From Pseudomonadales bacterium (GTDB lineage Bacteria; Pseudomonadota; Gammaproteobacteria; Pseudomonadales; Azotimanducaceae), in assembly GCA_029251375.1 (NCBI GenBank), contig JAQXDL010000049.1:248001-312000 (forward strand): a stretch of DNA of 64,000 nucleotides, in the 5' to 3' direction. The notes beneath the pieces were generated by a model, which was not told the DNA's origin, ran no database searches, and saw only the letters and a program-made list of their open reading frames with translations. The translations under genes and the position numbers were made by a program. Within the stretch, counting starts at the first letter, position 1, and each line of letters begins with the position of its first letter. Below, in pieces: positions 19,811 through 28,419 of the stretch.

Positions 19811-21157
19811 TTAAGCGTAGAAAATCGTTGCCAGTCCGAGGAAGGACACAAAGCCAACGACATCTGTGACGGTTGTTAATATAACAGTTCCAGCAATTGC
19901 TGGGTCAATACCAAATCGTTTCAACGTCATGGGAATCGTTGCGCCTGCGAGGGAGGCCGATATCAGATTTATGATGAGGGCCAGTGCGATGATAAGCCCT
20001 AAGGTCGTATCGTGAAACATGGCGGCTGCGGCAATCGCGACAACACCAGACCAGATCAAACCATTTGCTACGCCGACACCAACTTCGCGCATCAGTAACC
20101 ATCGCTGATTACTCTCGACAATATGTCCCTGTGCCATGCTACGAATCACGAGCGTTAAAGTTTGGCTGCCAGCGACGCCGCCCATGCTGGCAACTATGGG
20201 CATTAGCACAGCCAACGCAATCACCTTCTCCAGAGTGTCCTCGAATATATTGATGACAGCAGAAGCGATAAACGCGGTGAACAGATTTGCACCAAGCCAT
20301 ACGGTTCGGGATTTTACAGTGGTAATGATCGGCGCGAACGTGTCGTCGTCGGTCAGACCAGCCATGCCTAAAAGTGACTGATCAGCATCTTCTATGATGA
20401 CATCGACAACGTCATCAATGGTGATTCGTCCTAGCAATTGATCTTGGTCGTCGACGACCGGAGCTGACACCAGATCATACCGTGCGAATATTGCGGCGAC
20501 GTCAGAAGCATGCATGTCGGCGTTGATAGGGTCAGTGTCGGTATCCATCACTTCTCTAACTGTTAAGCCTGTTTCTGATACCAACAACTTTCGTAGTGGT
20601 AGTGTTCCAATATATTGATTAAATCGATTTACGATGAAAATATTGTCCGTCATGGTGGGAATTTCTTCATGTCGTCGTAGGTAGCGAAGCACTACATCTA
20701 TCGAGACACTTGCGCGAACACTGATTATTTCAGTGTCCATGAGTCCACCGGCTGTGTCTTCATCGTACGCCAGCAGGTTTTCGACTCGAGCGCGATCCTG
20801 ATGGTCCATAGAATGAAGGACTTCACGAGTGATCGTGTCGGGTAGTTGTTGTAAAATATCGGTTAGATCGTCGTCCGCTTCTACATTGTCGAGAAGTTGT
20901 ATGATTTCATTCTCGGGTACATCAGCTAGCAAATCGCTGACTCGCTCTTCGTTGATCTCCTGCAGAATTTCACTCTGTCGACTAGAATCTATAAGGTTCC
21001 AAATAACACCGCGTTCGTGGGGCGGTGAAGATTCAAGTAGCGCGGCAATATCAGCGGGTTTTAAAATATCCAGGAGACTACGAATTTCGGCATAGGTGCC
21101 GCTTTCGAGTAGCTTGTTGAGTTTGCCAAGGGTCGGTTGTTGAGGTACGGGATTGAT
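19811..21157 (-). CDS. mgtE: MgtE magnesium transporter (no standard start codon)
   Basis: MgtE is a dimeric Mg2+ channel with a cytosolic N domain, tandem CBS domains and five membrane helices. All parts are visible: N-domain signature (ADIAALLESSPPHERG, then DDLTDILQQLP), CBS motifs, and the pore-helix region with MGGVAGSQTLTLVIR. Taking the frame back to the HPr stop gives 448 residues, the usual length. The first ATG/GTG/TTG in frame is a TTG at 20932, which would remove about 75 residues of the conserved N domain. The likely start is the ATC at 21157, directly after the HPr TAG and about 8 bases after GGTGAGG. HPr and mgtE share the same frame, so TAG readthrough would make a fusion. Confidence 0.9.
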   Translation of the reverse strand: MNPVPQQPTLGKLNKLLESGTYAEIRSLLDILKPADIAALLESSPPHERGVIWNLIDSSRQSEILQEINEERVSDLLADVPENEIIQLLDNVEADDDLTDILQQLPDTITREVLHSMDHQDRARVENLLAYDEDTAGGLMDTEIISVRASVSIDVVLRYLRRHEEIPTMTDNIFIVNRFNQYIGTLPLRKLLVSETGLTVREVMDTDTDPINADMHASDVAAIFARYDLVSAPVVDDQDQLLGRITIDDVVDVIIEDADQSLLGMAGLTDDDTFAPIITTVKSRTVWLGANLFTAFIASAVINIFEDTLEKVIALAVLMPIVASMGGVAGSQTLTLVIRSMAQGHIVESNQRWLLMREVGVGVANGLIWSGVVAIAAAAMFHDTTLGLIIALALIINLISASLAGATIPMTLKRFGIDPAIAGTVILTTVTDVVGFVSFLGLATIFYA

Positions 21158-21439
21158 CTACTCGCCCTCACCAAATTTGTCATCAATGAGTGCAAGGATT
21201 GCAGTCATCGCTTGTTCTTGGTCATCACCGACAATCTTAATGGTGATCTCTGTGCCAATACTTGCTTGGAGCATCATCATATTCATGATGCTCTTTCCGT
21301 CAGCTGAGGTGATGCTATTTTGGACGCTTATCTGAGAGGAAAACCCTTGTGCTTTTTGTACAAATACGGATGCGGCGCGTGCATGGAGTCCGAGTTTATT
21401 TTGAATCGTTGCTTGTCGCTCTAGCACCATAGGCTCCAA
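21158..21439 (-). CDS. ptsO: HPr-family phosphocarrier (NPr) of the nitrogen PTS
   Basis: This is a 93-residue HPr-like protein. The phosphorylated histidine is His19 in KLGLHARAA and the regulatory serine region is DGKSIMNMMML (Ser50). In the PTS-Ntr chain, NPr passes phosphate from EI-Ntr (PtsP) to EIIA-Ntr (PtsN), linking nitrogen and potassium status to regulation. It lies 3 bases downstream of rapZ and ends in TAG immediately before mgtE. E. coli calls this gene npr; ptsO is used in Pseudomonas. A carbon-PTS HPr is less likely because rapZ, ptsN and rpoN are next to it. Confidence 0.95.
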   Translation of the reverse strand: MEPMVLERQATIQNKLGLHARAASVFVQKAQGFSSQISVQNSITSADGKSIMNMMMLQASIGTEITIKIVGDDQEQAMTAILALIDDKFGEGE

Positions 21440-21442
21440 CAG

Positions 21443-22306
21443 TTAGTGTCTGCTGTCAGTGTTTCCCAGCTCCCTGTGTTTAATCTGTACGTTACTCCAT
21501 TGCGATTGGAAATGCTGGAATAATTTATCACACACATATACAGAGCGATGTTGGCCGCCGGTGCAACCAATGGCGATTGTCATATAGTTGCGGTTGGTCT
21601 TTTCAAATTTCGGTAGCCATGTTGCAAGAAATGTCTTGATGTCGTGTTCCATAGCTTCAACCTCTTTATGTTCCTTGAGGAAATCAGCGACAGGTTTGTC
21701 AAGACCGGTTAACGCCCGCAAGCTTGTTATCCAATGAGGGTTGGGTAGGCAGCGCACATCAAAAACGAGGTCGGCCTCTATAGGTACGCCAGATTTAAAC
21801 GCAAAGGATTGAAAGGATAGAGCAAGCTCCGGTTTTTTGCCGGTTAATCGTTTACCAATTAGATCCCTAAGGTCGTGGATATTTAAATTGGTTGTGTCGA
21901 TACTTATATCTGCAATCGCTGCGATCGGATCCAGTAGCTCTGTTTCGTACTCCAGCGACGCTAACAGGTCACGAGTCTCGTTCGATAGGGGATGTTTGCG
22001 GCGGGTTTCTGAAAAGCGTTTAACCAATGTTGGACTGGTTGAATCGAGGTAAACTATTTGTAGTTCGACCTCTTCGATACCCTCAATCACAGAAGGGAAT
22101 AGCGCTAGATCTTCGGCTATATTTCTTGCGTCAATGCTGATGCAAACCTTACTGGGTGAGTTTGACGTTGAAATCTGTTTGATCAGGGGTGGCAATAAAC
22201 TCACTGGTAAATTATCAATACAGTAGTAGCCAAGATCTTCCAAAACGTGCAGGGCGGTACTCTTACCCGAGCCAGATCGTCCACTGATGATAATGATAGA
22301 GATCAT
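21443..22306 (-). CDS. rapZ: RapZ, nucleotide-binding RNA adaptor
   Basis: RapZ is a P-loop protein that, in enterobacteria, guides RNase E to small RNAs controlling glucosamine-6-phosphate synthase. The 287 residues include Walker A GRSGSGKS at 9-16, the YYCIDNLP segment, VFDVRCLPNPHW and the C-terminal GCTGGQHRSVY motif. It sits between ptsN and the HPr gene, its usual position. Whether the same small-RNA circuit exists here cannot be told, because the window has no glmY/glmZ candidate. Confidence 0.97.
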   Translation of the reverse strand: MISIIIISGRSGSGKSTALHVLEDLGYYCIDNLPVSLLPPLIKQISTSNSPSKVCISIDARNIAEDLALFPSVIEGIEEVELQIVYLDSTSPTLVKRFSETRRKHPLSNETRDLLASLEYETELLDPIAAIADISIDTTNLNIHDLRDLIGKRLTGKKPELALSFQSFAFKSGVPIEADLVFDVRCLPNPHWITSLRALTGLDKPVADFLKEHKEVEAMEHDIKTFLATWLPKFEKTNRNYMTIAIGCTGGQHRSVYVCDKLFQHFQSQWSNVQIKHRELGNTDSRH

Positions 22307-22327
22307 TGTGTTGCCATAATGAGATGA

Positions 22328-22858
22328 TTAACCCTGTTGCTGGCGAATATCTGTAGTTGGTTCTATCGTTGCCATCCGGTACAGGTCATCGTTTTGTCGG
22401 GCAGTAATTAGGCTGTTTCGATAATCTTGTGATTCGAAACGCTGCGCGAGCATAGCAAGGACTTCAAGATGTTCTTTAACTTCGTCAACAGGCACTAACA
22501 GAACAAAGAGAACCTTTACCGGCGTTTTATCCAATGCGTGAAAATCGATGGGTTCTTGCACCGTGAACAATCCACCCGTGATGGAGTTGCAGCCGTCCAG
22601 TCGACAATGCGGTATGGCAATACCCTCGCCGATGGCGGTTGTACCGATTTTCTCGCGATTAACAAGGCGAGTAAAAATTTCTTCGGCATCGATGCCTTCT
22701 AACGTTGCTGCGAGGTGCGTCGCAATTTCTTCGAGCGCCTTTTTTCTGCTCGAAGCGACAATGTTGCAGCGGGTGCGATCAGGAGCAAGTATAGATTCAA
22801 TGTTCACAGGATAATGGCTTATAGTTGGCAAAAAAATACGCGAGATTGACGAACGCAT
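22328..22858 (-). CDS. ptsN: PTS IIA-like nitrogen regulatory protein PtsN
   Basis: EIIA-Ntr is the terminal phosphoacceptor of the nitrogen PTS and regulates potassium transport and other targets by direct contact. The active-site histidine is in GEGIAIPHCRL (His84 in this numbering). Residues ~18-170 cover the domain. The ATG at 22858 gives 176 residues, 17 more than expected at the N-terminus; a GTG at 22807 gives the usual start (NIESILAPDRT) and may be the true one. Neither has a clear Shine-Dalgarno sequence. It is followed after 21 bases by rapZ. Confidence 0.94.
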   Translation of the reverse strand: MRSSISRIFLPTISHYPVNIESILAPDRTRCNIVASSRKKALEEIATHLAATLEGIDAEEIFTRLVNREKIGTTAIGEGIAIPHCRLDGCNSITGGLFTVQEPIDFHALDKTPVKVLFVLLVPVDEVKEHLEVLAMLAQRFESQDYRNSLITARQNDDLYRMATIEPTTDIRQQQG

Positions 22859-23013
22859 GTAGCGCAGAAATTATTTATTGTTTTGATTGACGTTTCTCTG
22901 TTCATAACTGGACCGATAGCAACCAAGTCAAGCGACGGCAACTGCGGAGATTATATCACCGCAGTTGTCGTTTTCGTCGTTTATTGGAAAATTTAATCTG
23001 ACCTCAAAACTCG

Positions 23014-23322
23014 TTAACGCACGGTATCGCGAGCTTTATGATCTTTCATCTTTTCTTTCTGTTTAATAAGTTGTCGATCCAGTTTATCGACTAACATATC
23101 AATGGCTGCATACAGGTCCTCAGACTCTGCTTCTGCGAAAACATCGCCGCCCTGTATTCGAACAGTTGCTTCTGCCTTTTGTCCCTGTTTCTCAACTCTT
23201 AAGATGGCGTGCACGTTGGTAATTCGGTCGTAGTGACGCTCTAGTTTTTCGAGTTTTGTTTCGACGTATTGTTGGAGAGAATCTGTCACTTCAACGTGAT
23301 GACCGCTGACGTTAATTTGCAT
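23014..23322 (-). CDS. hpf: Ribosome hibernation-promoting factor, short form
   Basis: This 102-residue protein of the HPF/YfiA family binds the 30S decoding region and inactivates ribosomes in stationary phase. It starts MQINVSGHHVEVT and has the YVETKLEKLERHYDRI helix and a basic C-terminal segment (KLDRQLIKQKEKMKDHK). The length marks it as the short gammaproteobacterial form that cooperates with RMF. A strong AAGGAG lies just before the ATG. It sits between rpoN and ptsN, and 155 bases separate it from ptsN. Confidence 0.96.
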   Translation of the reverse strand: MQINVSGHHVEVTDSLQQYVETKLEKLERHYDRITNVHAILRVEKQGQKAEATVRIQGGDVFAEAESEDLYAAIDMLVDKLDRQLIKQKEKMKDHKARDTVR

Positions 23323-23425
23323 GTGTTACTCCTTTCGATGCTAAATTCTAAAGGCTAGCAGGTGCCAAACTTGCTGAATTCTGGCGGTAGTCCATCCAAC
23401 CTTTACCCAAGATGCCACAGATATC

Positions 23426-23458
23426 CCTTCAAACGAGTTGTTTGCGCTCGTTCGAAGG
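23426..23458 (-). other. Inverted repeat spanning the rpoN stop codon
   Basis: A 12-bp stem with one mismatch (arms 23426-23437 and 23447-23458, loop of 9 bases) overlaps the last codons and the stop of rpoN on the minus strand. No T-run follows, so it may be an mRNA stability or processing element, or a weak terminator before hpf. Confidence 0.45.
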
Positions 23459-25033
23459 CGGAATCATCAATGACTCTCTATACTTTGCGATGGTTCTTCT
23501 TGCTACTTTGATGTCTTGTTCCGCCAGCTGGTTAGCAATCTTGCTATCGCTGAGCGGTTTGCGTGGATTCTCTTCGGTGACAAGTTTCTTAATGAGTGCG
23601 CGAATCGCAGTGGATGAGACTTCACCGCCAGCATGTGTATTCACATGGCTGGAGAAAAAATACTTTAGTTCGAACACCCCTGCCGGTGTGTGCATGTACT
23701 TCTGCGTAGTCACTCGGGAAATCGTCGATTCATGTAGATCAACTGCTTTGGCGATATCATGTAGGACAAGCGGTTTCATTGCCTGCTCGCCGTATTCCAA
23801 AAACCCGCGTTGGTATTCGACTATTTTAGTTGAGACTTTAAGTAGTGTGTCATTTCGTTGTTGCAGGCTTTTAATAAACCATTTCGCTTCTTGCAGGTTG
23901 TTCTTTAAATATGTGTTGTCAGTACTATTGTCTGCTCTTTTTACCATCGAGGCATAGCCAGCGTTGATACGTATTTTTGGCGCCGATTTGGGATTGAGCT
24001 CAACCACCCAACGACCGTTTTGTTTTGTAACGATTACGTCAGGGTCAACATACTCAGTATTTGATTCGCCAATGTCGGAGCCAGGTCGTGGGTTTAAACT
24101 TTGTATCAGTGCAATGACTTCTTTCAGCTCAGACTCTTTTAATCGAGTCTTTCTAGTAATGTGGCTGTAGTCTCGGTTTGCGAGCGAACTTAGATGATCT
24201 GCAACGACTTGAATGGCCTCTTTTTTCCAAGCAGTTGTATCATCGAGTTGTTTCAATTGAATGATTAGGCATTCTCGCAAATCTCTCGCGGCTACGCCCA
24301 CTGGGTCGAGATGCTGGATAAGATTTAAGACTGCTTCGATTTCATCCATCTCTACTTGCTCAGCATCGATATCGTCGTTAGCAACACTCAACAAAACGTC
24401 ATCAAGGCTAATGGTCAACACACCTTCTGGATTGAGACCATCGATAATCGCCATGGCTATGATTTCATCGGTTTCAGTAAGATGTAAAAGGTTTATTTGC
24501 TCCTCGAGATGACTCTGAAGTGAAGCGTTTGATGAGTTTTGATTTTCAAGAAAGTTATCGCCGCCTTCATCAGCACCAGAGTAAGTGGTCGGTAGCGGTG
24601 CTTCATCCCAGACATCCTCCCATACGCTATCAACTGGGAGCTCTTCCTTTATAGTGTCTGTCGAGAGTTGGTCCCTTGTGTCCGGTATCGCTTCGCCATC
24701 GATTTCCGGATCTAAAATGGGGCCGTTGTCGTTTGAATCGGAATCGCTGCTGGTTGACGCGGAGGATAGCTCAGAGTTTGAGTCGAGCTGCTGACCATCA
24801 ATGCTCTCTGATGGTGTGTCTAGAGAGGTGCCGTCTTCTGATGAGTTCGACGGGTCGTCAGAATCGTTTTCTGGTGACGCTTCTTCAAGCATCAAATTTG
24901 AATCGAGCGCTTCTTGAATTTCTTGCTGAAGATCAAACGTGGACAATTGCAGCAGCTTGATTGCTTGCTGTAACTGTGGGGTCATTCGAAGCTGCTGACC
25001 CAGCCTTAGCGCTAGTGCTGGTTTCATTGCCAT
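23429..25033 (-). CDS. rpoN: RNA polymerase sigma-54 factor
   Basis: Sigma-54 directs RNA polymerase to -24/-12 promoters activated by enhancer-binding ATPases. Region I (residues 1-~45, RLGQQLRMTPQLQQAIKLLQ) is intact, the core-binding and HTH regions follow, and the RpoN box ARRTIAKYRE lies near residues 511-520. Region II, roughly residues 48-170, is unusually long and rich in Ser, Asp and Glu, which explains the 534-residue length against about 477 in E. coli. A second ATG two codons in is equally possible as start. It lies downstream of lptB, as in most gammaproteobacteria. Confidence 0.97.
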   Translation of the reverse strand: MAMKPALALRLGQQLRMTPQLQQAIKLLQLSTFDLQQEIQEALDSNLMLEEASPENDSDDPSNSSEDGTSLDTPSESIDGQQLDSNSELSSASTSSDSDSNDNGPILDPEIDGEAIPDTRDQLSTDTIKEELPVDSVWEDVWDEAPLPTTYSGADEGGDNFLENQNSSNASLQSHLEEQINLLHLTETDEIIAMAIIDGLNPEGVLTISLDDVLLSVANDDIDAEQVEMDEIEAVLNLIQHLDPVGVAARDLRECLIIQLKQLDDTTAWKKEAIQVVADHLSSLANRDYSHITRKTRLKESELKEVIALIQSLNPRPGSDIGESNTEYVDPDVIVTKQNGRWVVELNPKSAPKIRINAGYASMVKRADNSTDNTYLKNNLQEAKWFIKSLQQRNDTLLKVSTKIVEYQRGFLEYGEQAMKPLVLHDIAKAVDLHESTISRVTTQKYMHTPAGVFELKYFFSSHVNTHAGGEVSSTAIRALIKKLVTEENPRKPLSDSKIANQLAEQDIKVARRTIAKYRESLMIPPSNERKQLV

Positions 25034-25106
25034 AGTTTAATAATACTCAGGCTCGAGGCTAATTAGAACCTTGTTTACGTTATTACTTTTCCCTAGAGTG
25101 GGGAAA

Positions 25107-25832
25107 TTACATTCTAAAGTCATGACCGAGATATACACGTTTTACTTGTTCATTCGCCAAAATGACATCGGTAGTGCCTTCCGCGATAATTTTTCCTTCA
25201 CTGACAATATAAGCTCGATCGCATATATCTAAAGTTTCTCGCACATTGTGGTCGGTGATTAGAACGCCGATGTTTCTAGCGGAAAGCTGCGCGATGACAT
25301 CTTTGATTTCGTTTACTGAAATTGGATCGACGCCCGCAAAAGGTTCGTCCAAAAGAATGAATGCCGGTTCTGTCGCGAGCGCTCGGGCAATTTCAACTCG
25401 GCGACGCTCTCCACCGGACAGCGACATACCTAATGAGTGGCGGATGTGACCTATTGAAAATTCTTCTAATAAGCTTTCTAGTTTTTTAAGTCTGCTGGTT
25501 TGAGTTAGATCTTTGCGAGTCTCTAGTATGGCCATGATGTTCTCTGCGACAGACAGCTTGCGAAAAACTGAAGCTTCCTGAGGTAGATAGCCAATTCCTG
25601 TTCGAGCCCGTAGATGCATAGGCAGAGATGTGATGTCATTGCCATCAAAGAGAATTCTGCCAGCGTCACCGCGGATTGAACCGACGATCATATAAAAACA
25701 AGTCGTCTTGCCTGCTCCGTTGGGTCCAAGAAGACCAACAACCTGGCCATTTTCGATCGACACGGAGACATCCCGAACGACGGGTTGGCCGCGATAGCTT
25801 TTGGCGAGGTTCTCTACCTTAAGAACTTTCAT
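25107..25832 (-). CDS. lptB: LPS export ABC transporter ATPase LptB
   Basis: LptB is the ATPase of the LptB2FGC complex that extracts LPS from the inner membrane. The 241 residues show Walker A (GPNGAGKTT, ~36-44), the Q-loop YLPQEASVF, signature [15 protein letters not shown], Walker [13 protein letters not shown] and the switch histidine in ITDHNVRET. It forms a gene run with lptA (20 bases upstream) and rpoN (73 bases downstream). LptF and LptG are not in this window. Confidence 0.98.
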   Translation of the reverse strand: MKVLKVENLAKSYRGQPVVRDVSVSIENGQVVGLLGPNGAGKTTCFYMIVGSIRGDAGRILFDGNDITSLPMHLRARTGIGYLPQEASVFRKLSVAENIMAILETRKDLTQTSRLKKLESLLEEFSIGHIRHSLGMSLSGGERRRVEIARALATEPAFILLDEPFAGVDPISVNEIKDVIAQLSARNIGVLITDHNVRETLDICDRAYIVSEGKIIAEGTTDVILANEQVKRVYLGHDFRM

Positions 25833-25852
25833 AACCTTCTCAACAATGTCGG

Positions 25853-26365
25853 TTACTTCTTAGATTTTGGAGTGAGTACAACGTTAACTCGACCACCATT
25901 TTCTTTACTACCACCCTTAAGATCGACAGTACCGCTGGCCACATCGTAATGAAGCAATTCGCCTCGAAATGTGTCGTTTGTCTGTTCTAAAAACGCGCTA
26001 CCGGCCAGATGGATGCGTTCTTTTTGAACGAAATAAGTGATAAGACGGGCATGCGCTTTGATGAGGCCTTCATTGTCATCGGCCTCCTGCTGATAATGAG
26101 CAAGCGCATTGTTGTCTGCATCCATGCTAGCAATTATCTGAACTACTTCAGTCGCGTTGCTGATGACCCTCACTTCATCTGCGTCAATATGGAGGGTTCC
26201 TTGATCGATTGTGACTCTTCCAGAATAGATAGTTATGCCGCTCTGATCGTCGGCGATCATAGAGTTGGACTCAATATTAATGTCTTGTTCTCGGTCAGAT
26301 TCAAGGGCGGATGTTTGGCCCGAAAACAAAAAAACGAAGAGAACGAAAAAGATGCGTATGTTCAC
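25853..26365 (-). CDS. lptA: LPS transport periplasmic protein LptA
   Basis: LptA forms the periplasmic beta-jellyroll bridge that carries LPS to LptDE. It starts at a GTG and has a signal peptide ([17 protein letters not shown], cleavage expected after TSA). The OstA-type repeat core follows, with [20 protein letters not shown] and EVVQII. The length of 170 residues is normal. It lies between lptC and lptB. The 69-base gap after lptC is longer than in E. coli, where the two genes overlap, and no good Shine-Dalgarno sequence precedes the GTG. Confidence 0.94.
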   Translation of the reverse strand: MNIRIFFVLFVFLFSGQTSALESDREQDINIESNSMIADDQSGITIYSGRVTIDQGTLHIDADEVRVISNATEVVQIIASMDADNNALAHYQQEADDNEGLIKAHARLITYFVQKERIHLAGSAFLEQTNDTFRGELLHYDVASGTVDLKGGSKENGGRVNVVLTPKSKK

Positions 26366-26434
26366 AAGATTGGCTTCGAAAGTATTTAGTATGAATGTTA
26401 ACTCAAATTCTTATCGGCAGGTATCTGCTTGTGA

Positions 26435-27031
26435 CTATTTGAACGCAGGAAGCATAATGGTTCTAACTCGAGTATCTGGACTTGACGAAAAAAAGAATTT
26501 ACCTTCATCAAGGTAGGCTTTCATTCCTCCAGCAATGGTGCGGCCAGAGTTTTCATCAATAAACACCTTTTGGTTTGTCTCGGCATAGTCTTTGTCAGGA
26601 TAGACGGTCAGACTTTCCGTTTGGATCTGTATGAAATTTCCGTTGCTATTGTTCCTTATCGCGAGCACATGATCCCATAGTTCGACCACTTCATCTCTCA
26701 CTTGCACCTGCGGTAATAAGCGGCCATGCCTTGAGGTGATATCCCATGGTTCTGGTCGGCGCTCAGTTGGGTACAGCATGATATTGGGCTCGACTAAAGT
26801 TGTTATGTCCGTGAGCGGGAAGTGGGTCAGTCGGTCAGCCTTTATTCGATGCTGCTTTGTACCCTGATTGTTATATTGGAGGATGTTGGCCTTGAGCATG
26901 TAAAGGTCGGGGTCATTTTTGGCGAAGGTCGGTTTTTCGGTGATTAGTGTTTCGCTCTCCGATATGTAATTTATTGCGAAAGCAACAATCAAAACGAAGA
27001 CGAGAAAAATCAGATTGCGGCTGTTGATCAT
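26435..27031 (-). CDS. lptC: LPS export protein LptC
   Basis: LptC is a bitopic inner-membrane protein that receives LPS from LptBFG and passes it to LptA. The 198 residues have one N-terminal membrane helix (LIFLVFVLIVAFAINYI) and a periplasmic jellyroll with the pattern YMLKANILQYNNQG and the later EVVELWDHVLAI block. The ATG overlaps the stop of a short upstream frame (TAATG). The lptC-lptA-lptB order is standard, but kdsC and kdsD, normally upstream, are missing. Confidence 0.93.
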   Translation of the reverse strand: MINSRNLIFLVFVLIVAFAINYISESETLITEKPTFAKNDPDLYMLKANILQYNNQGTKQHRIKADRLTHFPLTDITTLVEPNIMLYPTERRPEPWDITSRHGRLLPQVQVRDEVVELWDHVLAIRNNSNGNFIQIQTESLTVYPDKDYAETNQKVFIDENSGRTIAGGMKAYLDEGKFFFSSSPDTRVRTIMLPAFK

Positions 27032-27224
27032 TACTCAGGTTCAAGCGCTAAAGACGAATGTGGCGGGAGTATGATCGACGAGAAGTGATTTTCCAAGGGA
27101 CTTTTTTGTAGCGCATTTTCCAAGCAATATTGCCATAACAGCTTATTGACGAATGCCCCGAGATAACTCACGCCAGCGATGAAGTTTTTAAACGAACTGA
27201 TGAATGCTGGCGGGGCCGTAACAA
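27031..27224 (-). other. Spacer between yrbG and lptC holding a short open frame (possible kdsC relic)
   Basis: In E. coli and Pseudomonas, kdsD and kdsC occupy this place. Here only ~193 bases remain. One frame is open across the whole spacer and continues into the yrbG 3' end. It ends in a TAA that shares its last base with the lptC ATG (TAATG). A GTG within it would give about 46 residues (start SYLGAFVNKLLWQY), but no Shine-Dalgarno sequence is visible. I cannot align it convincingly with KdsC. It may be a relic, a small coupled gene or chance. Confidence 0.35.
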
Positions 27225-28205
27225 TTACAAAGGAAGCGTGATTGGATTGCCGGTACTGGCGGAGTAGTAGAGTGTCAGAATATAGATGCACCAAATCGCG
27301 AGCAGTAGACTTCCTTCAATTCTCGTAATACGCGCTCGACTTCTCATCCCATAGGCAAAAAGGGTTATCGCTAGTGTCATACCCAACATGACCGCATAGT
27401 CTCTATAGAGTACTTCCGGTTCAATCATGTTAGGTGCGAGGAATGAAGGGATCGCAAGTACTGCCAGCATATTAAAGATATTGGAGCCAAGTATGTTGCC
27501 GATGGCCATATCCGTTTGCCCTTTAAGGGCGCTGGTAATAGAAACGACGAGTTCTGGCAGGCTTGTACCAACAGCGATGACCGTCAGTCCGATTATCAGT
27601 TCACTGATGCCAAGTTGACTGGCAATCCCGATAACCGAATAAACGAGTAGTTCAGCGCTAATTAGTAGAAATAAGAAGCTGATCGTTAGGGTAACGAAAC
27701 TTCTTGTCACAGACATCTCGGGCACTTCTTCGAGCTCTGGCAGGTTAAGTGTTTGTTCTTTGCGGTGTTCAAGTGCAATACGGCCGAGAAATAAACTTAG
27801 GCCAATGAGCAGCAACAGGCCGTCAAAAATACCGAGTTTAAGATCGTAGAGGGCGACGCCAGCACACAATGTGACGAAAATCATTATTGGCAGGTCTTTT
27901 TTTAACATCTGCGGGCGAAAAGGCAATGGTACAAGTATCGCCGTTAGTCCGAGCACCATGCCCATATTAGCGATGTTCGAGCCGATAGCATTGCCAACAG
28001 CAAGTTCTGGTTCTCCGCGCAGAGAAGCAGCAGCGGCAACAAATATTTCTGGCGCAGAGGTGCCGAGTGCGACCACAGTTAGGCCAATCAACATGGGTGA
28101 AATGTGGAGATTCTTTGCTGTCGCGACAGAGCCGATGACAAACTGATCGGCGCTCTTGAACAACATGAGAAACCCTATCAGTAAAAGCGCACTGTAAAGA
28201 AGCAT
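27225..28205 (-). CDS. yrbG: Calcium/sodium antiporter of the CaCA family (YrbG)
   Basis: This 326-residue inner-membrane protein has ten hydrophobic segments in two inverted halves. The duplicated alpha-repeats are visible: ALGTSAPEIFV with AIGSNIANMG in the first half and AVGTSLPELVV with ILGSNIFNML in the second. The family exchanges Ca2+ (or K+) for Na+. It lies upstream of the lpt genes, as in E. coli, and diverges from mlaF. Ion specificity is not certain from sequence. Confidence 0.95.
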   Translation of the reverse strand: MLLYSALLLIGFLMLFKSADQFVIGSVATAKNLHISPMLIGLTVVALGTSAPEIFVAAAASLRGEPELAVGNAIGSNIANMGMVLGLTAILVPLPFRPQMLKKDLPIMIFVTLCAGVALYDLKLGIFDGLLLLIGLSLFLGRIALEHRKEQTLNLPELEEVPEMSVTRSFVTLTISFLFLLISAELLVYSVIGIASQLGISELIIGLTVIAVGTSLPELVVSITSALKGQTDMAIGNILGSNIFNMLAVLAIPSFLAPNMIEPEVLYRDYAVMLGMTLAITLFAYGMRSRARITRIEGSLLLAIWCIYILTLYYSASTGNPITLPL

Positions 28206-28419
28206 ATCCTCTTGATTAAGCTGAATCTAAGGGGCGCAATTTAAGATGTATTGTCAGTGCATTGCAAGTGAGTCAGCCAGCAATTGAAATGAATAAATAT
28301 TTTTAGTACTCAATGTAACTATCAGCCTATCTTTGCGTCCAATCCTCATGGGTTATTTGAAAGTGACATCCCCTAAACGTGTGAGTTGGCTTGTTGGCAA
28401 AAAGTGGTACTTTTAGAAC
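28206..28419. promoter_or_regulatory. Divergent intergenic region yrbG/mlaF
   Basis: These 214 AT-rich bases separate the minus-strand yrbG-lpt genes from the plus-strand mla operon and should hold promoters for both. I see no close match to a sigma-70 consensus, no clear operator and no strong Shine-Dalgarno sequence before the mlaF ATG. Confidence 0.4.

Noticed and set aside
27034-27224. Clear kdsC pseudogene between yrbG and lptC
   Set aside because: One frame gives a faint resemblance to the KdsC C-terminus (a short HSSVR stretch compared with HGAVR), but this is too weak to call homology by eye.
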